Shown here: piece after piece, positions 1 through 10,732 of the stretch | Numbering within the stretch: position 1 is the first letter of the stretch | How the letters are laid out: every line of letters begins with the position of its first letter | DNA from: Knoxdaviesia capensis | Taxonomy: Eukaryota; Ascomycota; Sordariomycetes; Microascales; Gondwanamycetaceae | Assembly (NCBI GenBank): GCA_001510575.1 | Contig: LNGK01000012.1 | Span: 456,389-520,388, forward strand | Direction: 5' to 3' | DNA length: 64,000 nt | Made by a program: the position numbers and the translations under genes | Notes under the pieces: model-generated | Told to the model about the DNA's origin: nothing | Seen by the model: only the letters and a program-made list of their open reading frames with translations | Database searches by the model: none

Positions 1-1529
1 TGTGGAAAGCTCCTTCGGCCAGACGTGATTCCATATATGAACGTACATGTAGTTTAGTTGGGTGGGGATTCTGTATTCATTCGTGCTTACATGTATTGCT
101 TCATCATCGAGGTGTTTCCACGAGAAGGAACAGTCAGGCAGATATATCCTGAGGGTGTTTGCCTGCCATTGAAACCGAACGAGGGGCTGGCCCAGCGGTG
201 ACGAAATGCCGGACCTCCAGACTAAAAGCGCGCTCGGGGCAGACTCTAAATCAGCGGGCGGCAAGCAGCTGGAAATTTCACATTAATAATTGAGACCCCA
301 GTACCCCCGTTCCCCACCTAACTGCAAGCCAAGAACGAAACAAGCAAGACTGAGAGACGAGGGGCCCGGCGTCCGGCTGGCAAGGCGCGGGCGGACCAAC
401 ACACACAATTGTTTGTTTTTTCTTTGGCTCAAAAAGTCGTGGACGGATTTGGGGAGCCGAGAACAACCTGCTGGATACTGCCGGACGGGATAACACACGC
501 ATTTTTGTGCTAGACCAAACACCAAGAAGAACAAAACCAAAGAGGGCGAAGGTGCAGCTGGGAGTCGACGCCTGCTGGAGCAGAGCGTCCGTCCGGCCGC
601 CCTCACGGACTAAGACGAGGGCACAAAGGCCGCACGCTCCTCGTTACATAGACACAGAAGTTACTTACTTCCACATGCACGAGAGAGAGCTGGGTTTGGG
701 AACCTTGGGCGAGGGAGGATTACGAACGGGCACTAGGGGGAAGTCTCTTTTGTTTCGTAGGGCTGCCGCCGAGTAAACCAAGCGTCGTCCAAGACAATGT
801 GTGTATTTTTAATGCATTGATTTTGCTTGTTTCTCCGTCAAGCCCATTCGCTGGTGAATCTCGGCATGCCCCCCCCCTTGTGTCTGGTGGTACAGGCCGT
901 CCGAGATGCTCCGGCGTTTACCGGACATAGGACCCACTTGTGGGCTGCCGCCTAGCTAGGGAAACACGGGGGCATGGGCGAATTTGTAATACGGGGTGGT
1001 ATCGAAAGGTCTACAGACCCTCGAACCACACACACACACGCACGGTTATTCTGTTCCGGCCAGACAACGTGGACATGTGTGTGCATTCGTGAGTAACTAC
1101 CGCTACCTATACAGGTGCAATTTCACAGACGGGCATTAGTAATGGGCCGTGGGAAGTTCTTCAGCCGGGAAGACTACTGCGGTGCCATGCAGATAGCTAC
1201 GTGGCTAGGGAGATGTGTTGTGGTGAGGGGGTGGGCGGACGAAAGTGCTTGCGTTGCGTGATATGCGGACGTGTAAGTGGGATGCAGCAGCCCATGCTCA
1301 TCCAACAGCGACGACTTCTTGGTATAAAAAGACCGGGTTGGTGCCCTTTGGATGGAGGTCTTGAATGTGTCCTGTTCTCATCATCATCACAACTTCTTCG
1401 TCTTCTTCATCTTCTTATAACAACATTCGAACACCCTTTTCTTCCAAGTTCTCTTCTCTTCTTGCCAGAACCCTGTTCTTCACGATACACCCCCAACACC
1501 AGACAGACAGACCCAACAACACCTCCAAA
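1..1529. other. Gene-free stretch upstream of the SDR gene
   Basis: I see no supportable gene here. Open frames are short, overlap on both strands and lack protein-like composition. There is a short CA run near 1028-1041. From about 1375 to 1500 the sequence is rich in CTT and CTC, as expected for a fungal core promoter and 5' leader feeding the dehydrogenase gene that starts at 1530. Confidence 0.6.
1322..1330 (+). promoter_or_regulatory. TATA-box candidate of the SDR gene
   Basis: A TATAAAAAG element lies about 205 bases before the ATG at 1530. A CT-rich tract follows it, a common arrangement at strongly expressed fungal genes. No transcript evidence is available. Confidence 0.5.
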
Positions 1530-2561
1530 ATGTCTTCCACGCTAGCTTCCGTGCCCACCTTGCCCAGCACCCGCGCCTGGCGCACCGACACCTACGACTT
1601 CATCGCCCCGACCCAGCCCAAGCTGTCCAACGCGGGCCGCCACGTGGCGGTGGTCGGCGCGTCGTCTGGCATCGCCATCGGCGTCGCCGAGTCGTTCGCC
1701 AAGTCGGGCGCCGCGTCGATCGCGCTCTTCGCCCGCTCAGCCGACAAGCTGGCCTCCCAGCAGGCGCGCATCGCCGCCGCCTTCCCCGCCACCAAGGTGC
1801 TCGCCTTCACCGCCGACGCCACGAACCTGGCTGCCGTCAAGGCCGCCTTCGCCGCGTACACGGAGGCCATCGGCGCCAAGTTCGACGTGTTGGTTGCCGC
1901 GGCCGCCTACCTGGCGACTCCGGCCACCATCGCCGCCGCCGACCCCGACGAGTGGTGGCGCAGCATCGACATCTCGGTGCGCATCGCCTTCAACCTGGCC
2001 CGCGTCGCCCCGCAGTTCCTGTCTGCCAACCGGCCCACCGTCATCGAGCTGAGCACCGGCGCCATCCAGCTCCCGTACGTCAAGGACGACAGCGCCTACG
2101 CGGCCGCCAAGCTGGCGAACACGCGCGTGTGGTCGTACTTCGGCTTCGAGAACCCGGATATCCACGTCGTCATGTTCCACCCGGGCGCCCACATGTCAGA
2201 CATGGGCACAAAGTACGTTACTAACTCCGGAGTGACAATGCCGATTGATACCCGTAAGTTGCTTTCTCTCCCTCTCTCCTTCGTCCGTCCTTCTCGGCTT
2301 TCTTGTGGTTCTCCCGCCTTGTTGTATGGTACCGATCTAATAGTCCTGTGTGCATTAGTTGCCCTCGCCGGAGACTACACCGTGTGGCTGGCCAGCGCCG
2401 AGGCCGCCTTCCTCCGCGGCCGCTACACCTCCATCAACTGGGACGCCGAGACGCTGTACGAGAACCGCGACAAGTTCCTGGCTGACGAGACCCTGTTCAC
2501 CCTGGGCATCCAGGGCAGCCCCGATTTCCGCAACTGGGCTCCCAAGAACTGGTCTGCTTGA
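1530..2561 (+). CDS. Short-chain dehydrogenase/reductase (SDR family), 308 aa, one intron
   Basis: A probable NAD(P)-dependent oxidoreductase with a Rossmann fold; its substrate cannot be told from sequence. Exons are 1530-2253 and 2359-2561. The 105-nt intron (GTAAGT...TTAG) is a multiple of three and has no stop, so it is easily missed, but removing it joins two well-behaved segments. The ATG at 1530 was chosen because it follows a CAAA context and starts a compact protein; an upstream in-frame ATG at 1365 would only add translated leader. The nucleotide-binding motif is GASSGIA (residues 43-49). The catalytic candidates are Ser175 in ELSTGAI and the YAAAK motif (Tyr190, Lys194). The usual NNAG structural motif is replaced by an Ala run (about 122-126), so cofactor handling may differ from classical members. 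It stands alone, with a TATA-like box about 205 bases upstream. Confidence 0.88.
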   Translation: MSSTLASVPTLPSTRAWRTDTYDFIAPTQPKLSNAGRHVAVVGASSGIAIGVAESFAKSGAASIALFARSADKLASQQARIAAAFPATKVLAFTADATNLAAVKAAFAAYTEAIGAKFDVLVAAAAYLATPATIAAADPDEWWRSIDISVRIAFNLARVAPQFLSANRPTVIELSTGAIQLPYVKDDSAYAAAKLANTRVWSYFGFENPDIHVVMFHPGAHMSDMGTKYVTNSGVTMPIDTRKLLSLPLSFVRPSRLSCGSPALLYGTDLIVLCALVALAGDYTVWLASAEAAFLRGRYTSINWDAETLYENRDKFLADETLFTLGIQGSPDFRNWAPKNWSA

Positions 2562-2767
2562 AGAATGAGGAAGTGTTGATGGGATATATGTCATATGTCT
2601 TGACCGATGGCTGGGGTGGTGATTGGTTCTAAAAGAGATTGGGTTATTGGTAAACGCTGAAAGATGTTTATTCAATATCATTCTTGATTTGGCTGCGCAA
2701 AGCTTTGTGATTCAAGGACCGAGAAAATGCTATCAGATGTGTCCGGGTCGCCGGTGCGGCTTCGGTT

Positions 2768-3114
2768 CTAGTCGTCGATGCCGGCCAGTATGGACTCCAG
2801 CAGAGGCTGGTGGCAGCGACCGGACAGCCGCTGCACTTGGTCGGTTGAGGAACGGCTTCAGCTTCTCGCCGACCTTGAGCCGGAAGGCAAAACACCTCCA
2901 TGCACGGCGCGGTCTCTTCGCTGACGAGATCGCGGAATAGCTGCCGGAACAGCGGCGCCACCTTGGGCCCCGCCGAATTGGGGTGGCCTCGTCCAGTGTG
3001 TTGTACCAGTCCACCGCGTTCCCGCTTGGCCACGCGTGTCTGCACCCGGTGGTGGACGGACTTCGTGGCGGCGATGGCGCCCTTGCTCTCGAAGGTTTCG
3101 TTGAAGGGTTCCAT
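2768..3114 (-). pseudogene. Frame-broken remnant of a small (~115 aa) gene
   Basis: On the minus strand an ATG at 3114 opens a protein-like segment (MEPFNETFESKGAIAATK...). The protein-like reading then changes frame at least four times before a plausible C-terminus (...LLESILAGIDD) and a TAG at 2768-2770. The shifts fall near AAGCGGG, CGGCGGGG, TGCCTTCC and AGTGCAGC, that is, mostly at short G or C runs. Each segment (for example DWYNTLDEATPIRRG and GEKLKPFLNRP) looks like real coding sequence with GC-rich third positions. I do not recognise the family. It lies tail-to-tail with the dehydrogenase gene. It may be a decayed gene, or a live gene damaged by sequence errors; the other genes here are clean, which favours decay. 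Confidence 0.5.
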
Positions 3115-4707
3115 GTTTCGAGCTGGTGATGAGCCGTGTGTCCGGTGTTTGTGCGTTTTGTGCGTCGAAGGGCCTTCCCCTTTTTCTTTCTTATATTTTT
3201 TTTTTCGTTCGCTGCCAGACATCGTGTCAGTAACTGCATACAGTATTAGCGCAAATAACCACTGTGCACATTCACTGTTAAGAGTTGGAAGGTGCCGGGT
3301 AAACCCCGGCAGTCTGCATGAATTTTTAGACGAGCTCCCAATTTGACGCGTCCGCGAAATATCAACACATGATTGGCCGACAGCCTGCCCCCGGTTTTTT
3401 CGGGTTTTCTTGGGGTGGTCTGGTCCCCGTTCATCGGCCAACCAACCGGCGCGGGCTGGCGAGGATTGGAACAACTTTAGTTTTTTTGCCCCGTAACTTG
3501 AGGAACCGGTTGATCGGTAGCTGGTGGTATGCATGATGGCTGATATTCTGATATTGGACGCCAGCTGGACAAAAGCGACATTTCCGTGGAGAGACCCTAA
3601 AAAAAGTCGAGGAGGCAAACCCGGTGACTGAACTTGCCGAAACATACTCCAAGTGCAGTTCCTGCATGCTGGGTCGTTCCTGCTTGAGAGAGAGAGAGAC
3701 CCCTTACCAACGCACCAAAACATCCCTCAGCAAAGTACCTATGCGTCCCTTTTACATACAAAAGGTACGTGCAAATGTAAGGAAGAAGCAAAAGTGCATG
3801 TGCACACCACACTTACATACAACAAGTATCAACGCGGAAGTGTAGCTTTTGGAGATAGACCTTGTGCCACCACAACACTTGTTATTTTCCTTTTTTCTCT
3901 TTTTCTTCTTTTTCTTCCTCCTCCACCCTGTTTTCCTTTCTTCGTCTGTTTCTCCTCCCCTTTCTTTCTCTTCATCGTCCTTTCTCTCCCTCCCTTATTT
4001 TTTTCTGAATCTTATCGTGCCAGTCAAAGAATCTTGCTCCCCTCCCCTCTCCTTTCTTCCATCCCTCTCCATTCCACGACATCCACACCCTCGAGACGAT
4101 TTTCATTCCTACACACGCTCTTTTTCTAGATTGAGAAGGAGAGTGAATTTGGCGATACACTCATCGGCTCGGCGCTGTTGGTTACCGTTTGTGCTCTGGC
4201 ACTGCGCTCTGCCGATAACAGCTGTATCTGACACTTGCATGTGCAATCTGTGCAAAACGAGAATTGAGAGAAGTTAAAAAGGTTTTTCTTTCTTCTTTTT
4301 TTTGTGGTGGTAAGTGGCTTGACTGGTGATTCGGTTTCCCTGTTTTGGCTTCCTGCGACTTGTTATTGTGGCCCCTTGAATTCAGTTGTGGCGGTGTTAT
4401 CACAGGTCAAAGCGGCCATGGCTAATGGCGGCTGTTTACCTTCCAGCTTAGGCGGTCTTATCGCGAACTTCCACGATTGACGGCTTCTGGTCGATCCTGA
4501 CCTTTGCTTGATCAGGGTCGGCGCACTCCAACTCGTACTACGAGTGTCGTCATTCGCCTTGTCCTGGCCGATCGACAACGACAGCGACGATCCAAAACAC
4601 CACATACCACCACTGCACTCCCTGTGCGCTGGAAACGTATAAACAACACCACCCCGCAACACCAAGCCCACGTTGTTTGAGACCACCCCCCCAAAAACAA
4701 ACACACA
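3115..4707. promoter_or_regulatory. Intergenic region and pyrimidine-rich promoter/leader
   Basis: No gene is visible. From about 3885 to 4130 the plus strand is almost pure pyrimidine (CTT and TTTC runs), typical of a fungal promoter or leader. It presumably serves the 562-residue protein that starts at 4708. Frames translated from this tract give Phe/Leu/Pro/Ser-rich nonsense. Confidence 0.45.
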
Positions 4708-4995
4708 ATGACGACTGCAGGTGTTCCCCCGCGCGCTCGCCCGCAGAGCCGTTTCACCGAGGGCTCGATGAACGATCGCGTGTCGGCCGCTCCCCCGGTC
4801 GAGTTTCTCGGCGGCGGCTCCGGCTTGTTCGCCCAGACCAACCCGGATTCGGTGCTTCCCCAGAATGCCGACTCTCCGCCCAAGATGTCGCCGCTGCGAA
4901 TGAACCCCAACCCCCTAAACAACCCGCGCACACGACCCCCTCGTCTTCAGCGCCAACAACCGCCCGTGGTCGACCAGACTTCCACCATGCCACAC

Positions 4996-5032
<37 letters not shown>

Positions 5033-6396
5033 CTTCCATGCCTAACGGCCGTCCTATTGCTTCATACCCGACCTCGTCGTGGCGCCGCCCGCGCTCTGCT
5101 AGTGCCACAGTCGCGGCCCCCACCACGGAGTCGAAGCGCGGATTCTTGGCCCCTCTCTGGGATGGATTCCGTGAGAAATTGAACTTCTCTAGCTGGGTTG
5201 GAGGCGGTGGCGCTTCCAATGCCAAGCACCCGCGCTCGTCGGATGCGCCGAGCGCTGGAAGTACTCCTGGCCTTCCCATTCCGAGCGATGGAGGTGAGGC
5301 TCGTCCCACACGCGAGGAAGTCATGGAGAACTACCAGTATCTTGTGCAATCGGGTTTCTTCAGCTCGCATGCCATCCAATCCACTCGCCAGCCTCCTCCG
5401 GTCGTGTACACTCGACCCTCGACATCTCCCGCTGGTGCTACCGGTGACTGGGAGCCCCGGCGCGGAACGAAGCGACCGCCTGCCGACGATTATGAAGACG
5501 CCGGCGGTGATGACCAGCATTTACAGGAAGAGCCCGACCAGAAGGTTCCGAATTCGCCTAGAAAGCTTCGGAAGCTTGTGACTCCTAGCCGGCTGCGATC
5601 CGAGCTCTCGCTCTCGAACCTGCGTAGAGCGCGCAACGCACACGCGTCGTCCCCGTCTGGCCCCGCGCGTCCTACCCCCAAGCATTCCCGCCCGCCCGTC
5701 ACCATATTGGGCCGCCCGCCGCTGCCAGCAACGACCAACCGCCCCACCACCGCCCACGGCGCGACTTCGTCCATCTCGTCAACCGCTACGAATCTTAGTG
5801 TCGATTCGCAGGCTTCGTCATCGTCGTCGTCCTCGTTCTTCCCGTCGTTGGCGCGCCGCTCGTTCTCGTCGTCTAGCACGCGACTAGGCAAGCGGAACCC
5901 CATCTCACGGCTGATGCCCACCGCGGCCGCTGCCCCGGCGCCGCCGATTGTCATCAGCTCCCCGGTGACCTCGGCTGTGCACCTTGCGCCCGGTGCGTTT
6001 GACCGTATGCAGGCTGGCGAGGCGGTGTCTGCTGACCAGGTCAGCGCGCAGCTACCCGTCAAGTGCGTGCCTCTAGCTGTTGCCCAACAGCCGCAGCAGC
6101 ACCATCACCAGAACCATCACCAAAGCCAGTATCACCTGCACCAGCACCAGACCCAACCGTACCACCACACTCAGCAACAACAGCAGCAGCAACAAGAGTC
6201 CTACGTCCCGTTGAACGTGGCGCGTCGCCGACCGGCGCGCCCGCTCTCGGTGGTTCCGGACGCGAACCGCGGAGTGCCCTCTGTGCCGCGGATTCCCGGC
6301 GAGTTCAAGGGCGCCTATCATGACGCTGGTGCCGGTGTGCGTGGCAACTGGGAGAACGGTAGACACGCGGCCGAGGATGTTGAGATGAGCATGTGA
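4708..6396 (+). CDS. Hypothetical low-complexity protein, 562 aa, intronless
   Basis: A single uninterrupted reading frame with GC-rich third positions; the ATG at 4708 sits in a CACACAATG context. I recognise no domain. The protein is mostly disordered. It has a run of 12 Pro at about residues 97-108, encoded by a CCG repeat. Short ordered-looking patches are GFLAPLWDGFREKLNFSSW (about 145-163) and ENYQYLVQSGFFSSHAIQ (about 207-224). Basic stretches around GTKRP and SPRKLRKLVTPSRLRSELS could be nuclear localisation signals. A Ser tract and a His/Gln-rich tail (about 460-500, ending in eight Gln) follow. This resembles fungal nuclear or regulatory scaffold proteins, but that is an inference from composition only. 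The two ordered patches are the best handles for a homology search. Confidence 0.8.
4996..5032 (+). repeat. CCG trinucleotide repeat encoding poly-Pro
   Basis: Twelve CCG/CCN units in tandem inside the 562-residue protein. The tract is nearly pure at the DNA level, so its length may vary between strains. Confidence 0.9.
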
Positions 6397-7566
6397 GGGG
6401 CAAGTGGAAGAGGGGCAATCCAAACCCCCCTCTGTGATGATGTTTCCAGGAAAAGAAGTTTTTTGGTGTTCTTTTCCGGTGCCCGGCTCTCTGTGTGCTT
6501 TCTACTCGTTTGTTTTTGATGATGGGAGGAGTACTGGACTTGATGATTGCATCATCGACTGTTTCTGTATGCTTGGTTCTTGTTGTTTTTTTTCTCTCAT
6601 GGGTTACGCCAACATGCTTACGGAAATTTAACGATGATGATGGGATATGGGGGTTTCTCTTTCAGGGCTTGCTTGGTGTTTTCATTTCCCTGTTTTCTGT
6701 TTTTAAGTTTCTAGGTGTCTCTTCTTGCCCCTTTTCTTTTTGACCAGGAGATATCTGGAGTAGTCGGATAGGTGGCTTTCTTTGTTTTGTGTGCAACACA
6801 TTTTCTTCTTTCTGTCTGCTTCCTCTTTCTGATTCCTGGGCCCTCCCATTCTGGAGTGGTTCTTTTGTTGCCCTGATTGTTTCTGAATCTATGCCTGGGG
6901 ACATGTTCTTTCTGCTTTTATCTACGATGTTTTATGTTTATGTGTCTTAGGGCTAGGGTTCGTTGCTACTCATGATAGCTTCATCTTGGGATATGCTTTT
7001 GGACATGTCGATTGTCCAGAACTACTAGATTATTTGGATTCCGATCACGAAGGCCATGTATGAATGAGGTTATGAAATGTGGGAAAAGGCTTGAGTTGCT
7101 ATTCTTAATTTTGAAGATACCTACCTCCTCTACGTTGGATAAATGTACAGATGCCATGGGAGCTGCATTAAATCCCACACATTGAAAGCCCCCTCCCCTC
7201 ATCTACTAGAAAATGCCCTCGTGAACACACGAAAATAATATGAACAAGAAAAAAAAAAGACAAAAAACAAGTCCTGGGCCGGGAGGTATCAAAAACGCAA
7301 GAACCCCGAAAAAAAAAAGAAGATGCACACTCGAAGAACCAAAAGAAAAGCAGGATTCCAGCCACCCCCATCATCGTCGTACAGAAACCACCGGATCTAT
7401 TAATACACGCATTAAACCGGAGAGAGAGGGAAAGGGCACAGGAGATTCACGCGCTGCGAGTCCAGCAATCTCCCCGGTAACCCCTCCCCCATCTCCGCTT
7501 CTCTTCTCTGCTCTTCTCCCCTGCTTCACAAGACCGCTGGTTTACGACTCGAGTAGCGTGAGCCGC
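6397..7566. other. Convergent 3' region, no gene seen
   Basis: It lies between the stop of the 562-residue gene and the stop of the minus-strand Cys/His gene. It is T-rich near 6450-6900 and A/G-rich near 7230-7350. No protein-like frame or RNA gene was recognised. Confidence 0.6.
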
Positions 7567-9277
7567 TTACTCCAGCTTCACGGCCGCTTTCTCCCCAAGG
7601 ACCTGGACCAGCCGATCGCGCACGACGGCGTCAAGTCCGATGACAGCGGGGTCGGCCCCCGGGGTGGCCCCGCCGCCGGGCGGCCGCGGCGGCGGCACGT
7701 CGTGCTGGGCGCGCATGGCGTGGCGGCGCATGTTCTCGCGCGCGCACGCTGCCGAGCAGAACACACGCAGTTGGCTGCGGCGCGCGCTGTTGGGGTTGGC
7801 GATTCCGCCCGCGCGGCACTCGGCGCAGGCCACGGGCGTGTCGTCGACAGGCGGCGGTCGCGAGCCGCGGTGTTGGCGGATACACGAGTCGCCGGCTTCG
7901 CAGCGGTGGGCGGTGCGCGCGTGGTCGGGCTAGAGAGATCGAAACAGGAACAGTTAGCGTTTGATCGGACGAACGGCATGTTTAGGTGTGCGGGAGAGAG
8001 AGACTTACATGAGTTGACCGGTAGCATTTCTCCGAGCAGTAGGCCGTGGTGGCCTTCCGCTCTCCAGTGGCCACCATTTCCTGGCACAGCGCGCACGCAA
8101 TCACGTTTGCCGCATCAACCGGCTTGGCACACGCCACGCAGGCGGGAAGCTTGTCGAAGCCCGCCGGCACCGGCACCGGTCTTGGCGAAGCGGCAGTAGC
8201 AGCAGCAGCCGCAGCCGCCGCCGCCGTGGCGCCGGCAGCGGCGGTCCGCGACACGGCCGCCGTGCGTTGGCGAGCTTTAATCTTCTCGGCACGGCTCTGC
8301 TCGTGGGCGACCTTAGCGCGCCGCAAGCCACCGAGCCGGTCCCGGCACTCGTCAACAGCCTCGCGCTTCTGGCGCTGGGCGGTGAGTCGGCGGATCAGGT
8401 GGTCGGTGCGGGCCCGCCGAGATTCGGAGACGGGCGGCGGGGTGGCGCCAGTAGCTGTGCTGTTGTTGTTGTTGCTGCTGTCTCCAGCTGCGACGCTGGT
8501 GGGTGTGGGCGGTATCGCGTTCGCTTCGATCTGCGCCATGATTTCATCCACAGTGGACTTCCCACTAGCCAGGGCTGACGCGAGATCGAGAGTCGAATCC
8601 GAGCCAAAGAAAAGCTTGGCAATCTCCTGTGCCGAGTTCTTGCGCTCGCTCTCGCTTGCAGTGACAGGCACCAGGGCACTCAGGTATTTATCAATCTCGC
8701 TTGATTGGGTGGCAGGCAGACCGAGACCGAGCCGCACCAGCCGCGTGACTTCCGCCGTGGGCGGCGCACTGGGACCCGGCTGCAGCACCTTCAGCAGCGC
8801 ATCACGGTCGCCGGCAATCTTCTCCGCGGCCGCACTCAGGAGCGCCGACTGGCCGACGGCACTACGGTACCAGCTGGCCTTTTCGCGGCGGATCCGCGAC
8901 GGTATGGTGGCGAGGCTGGCGCGAGATTCGGAAGCTTCGGCAAGGACGGCATCGAGGTCCTTCACGAACGAGGGGCGGTCCTCGAACCACGGCGATGACG
9001 GGGTGGCCAGGGAAGGGGTGGTCGGCGACGGCGGAGGGGTGAACAGCCAACGGATACGCGTGACGATCTTGCGGTGGCAGTCGGCGCATACGGCAGCGTC
9101 CGCCAGGCCGGGGGCACCCGGTCCGTTGCCACCACTGCCGGGGTTTGTCCCGTGCTCCCTGCGGCAGTCGGCCACCAGCTTGTCGATATCGGAGTTGCAG
9201 GAGGCGCGCGCGCGGTCGAACGAGTGTAGCGAAGCGGCCCAGTCACGCACCAGCGGTTGTGTAGTGGTGCCCGGCAT
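7567..9277 (-). CDS. Hypothetical protein with two C-terminal Cys/His zinc-binding clusters, 543 aa
   Basis: Exons (minus strand) are 8009-9277 and 7567-7929. The 79-nt intron is in phase 0 right after His423 and splits the first Cys/His cluster. The N-terminal half is probably helical, with a CADCHRK pair near residue 60. It is followed by a disordered stretch with an Asn/Thr run and an arginine-rich predicted helix (TDHLIRRLTAQRQKREAVD), then a 10-plus Ala tract. From about residue 380 comes CVAC...CALC...YCSEKCYRSTH, continued in exon 2 by DHARTAHRC. A second cluster follows: CAECRAGG...FCSAACARENMRRH. The spacing recalls MYND or FLZ-like treble clefs, but I cannot assign either family. 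Such clusters usually bind proteins or nucleic acids. The start ATG at 9277 is the first in frame. The gene is divergent from the SF3b5 gene. Confidence 0.8.
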
Positions 9278-10042
9278 CGGAGAGCTGTGTGTATGGCAAA
9301 ACTACTAAGAAAAGGAAAGGTTGTCGGGTTCCGTCCCGTTTGTCGAACGTTGAGTGGGGAGGACGGCCCGAATGCAGCAGGTCGTATCGTGGATCGTCCG
9401 GTTTCCTCTAGGAATGGCCAAGTGCCTCTCGCTTGTGGAATTATTTTTTTTTGGTTCGTAACGATTGGATGCACACGCCCGTGCCGGGTTCGAGAAAAAA
9501 AAGATCGTGGGATGTCGTGCAGATTGTGGCTTGAGCTTCACCGGCCGCTTGTGGTTTCTTTTCCCTTCACTTCCAAGAGTATCAACGCTCAGCTTTGGAG
9601 CGTTTGTGCCATTAGAAGGAGGATTTCCCGGGATGAGAAAATCTCTATGGGCGTTCAAGATCGTAACAGAGATAGAAAACAAATTAGAAATGACACACGT
9701 AAAATAGATAGAAGAAAAACAAAATAAAGGAAAAAAATTAAATCTGCGGGATTGGTATTTACAAATGCAAAATTTCCTCTAGAACTCTGTGTACAGAGGG
9801 ACCACAAGTCTGCAGTCATCAATCCGTTCTGGGGTATAACCCCAATCAATAGGGTCTAACCTGATATCCCACGTGACGCAGAAATCTTCACCTGTCGATT
9901 GACCTGAAGGTTCAAGGAGCTGGACATCGTCGACTTCCCACCGCACAACCCAGTCGCCTATTCTCCAACCAACCAGCCGGTCTCTCATATTTCTGTCTTC
10001 CTGTCCTTAAACCCCTAGCAATACTAGCAACAGACCGGAATC
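9278..10042. promoter_or_regulatory. Divergent promoter region between the Cys/His protein and SF3b5 genes
   Basis: The two genes are transcribed away from each other, so both promoters must lie in these 765 bases. I found no clear TATA box and no additional gene. Confidence 0.5.
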
Positions 10043-10410
10043 ATGGCCGACAAACTCCGCACCCAGCAAGAGCTCGAACGGCTCCAGGCCAAGTACATCG
10101 GAACCGGCCACCCCGACATTTCCAGCTGGGAGTGGCGCACCAACATCCAGCGCGACACACTGTCGTCGATTGCCGGCCACCCGGCCATGGCGAACTTTAT
10201 GGCTGTAGCCGAGAACGAGCCGATTCATGCGGTCCGGACAAAGTTGATTCGGGTATGCGTCGCTTTCTCTTCCATGTATTCTCTTCGGATGCTTGCACAT
10301 TCTAACCCTTTGCTTCTCTCCTCTTCCGTTTCTAGAAAATGCTACAGCCTTGCGGACCACCACCGGCGCGTGACGATGAATTGACTGGCCGACCCGAAGC
10401 CTCGAAATAG
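10043..10410 (+). CDS. Splicing factor 3b subunit 5 (SF3b10 / Ysf3 family), 94 aa
   Basis: A small subunit of the SF3b complex of the U2 snRNP. It helps hold the SF3B1 HEAT scaffold that recognises the intron branch site in the nucleus. Exons are 10043-10252 and 10336-10410. The 83-nt intron (GTATGC...TCTAG) is in phase 0 between ...VRTKLIR and KMLQPCGPP. The family hallmarks LQAKYIGTGHPD, SSWEWRTN and KMLQPCGPP are all present and in the expected order. Length is close to the roughly 85-residue animal proteins, with a few extra C-terminal residues. The ATG at 10043 starts exactly at the family's usual N-terminus. Exon 2 is too short to show up as an open frame of its own. Confidence 0.95.
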
Positions 10411-10732
10411 TCTGTTGCCGTACCGACCTTGCGATGGCTGCGCCTTCTCTCACACGATACACAGAAACAGTTCTTTGAAATCTCTGGTGCTATTTCATCT
10501 TCGTTGACAACCTAGTAAAAACAAACTATTTGCCCGCTCCAATTGGCAATAGAATACCAGAACCGACCCACCCGAATAACCGCACTCCTCCTCCCCAAAC
10601 AAAATAAATAAGAAAACCAAGGCATGACGGTCATTTCACAAATTTCAGGTCCTTGTCCAGCCGAGTGCTCAAGCTTTCCAGCTTCACAAGTCTTTCAGAT
10701 GTCACAGGCAATTTCACGCTGACCGGACCACT
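10411..10732. other. Convergent 3' spacer
   Basis: These 322 bases separate the stop codons of the SF3b5 and Nse3 genes. I see only 3' untranslated sequence, with A-rich patches near 10600-10620. Confidence 0.6.

Noticed and set aside
2668..3723. A 351-codon minus-strand open frame over the remnant at 2.8-3.1 kb
   Set aside because: Only the part from 3114 downward resembles protein, and that signal shifts frame. The upstream part is translated promoter-like sequence.
8046..9308. A 420-codon plus-strand frame
   Set aside because: It lies antisense to the Cys/His protein, and its Ala/Arg/Ser-rich reading is a shadow of that gene's GC-rich codons.
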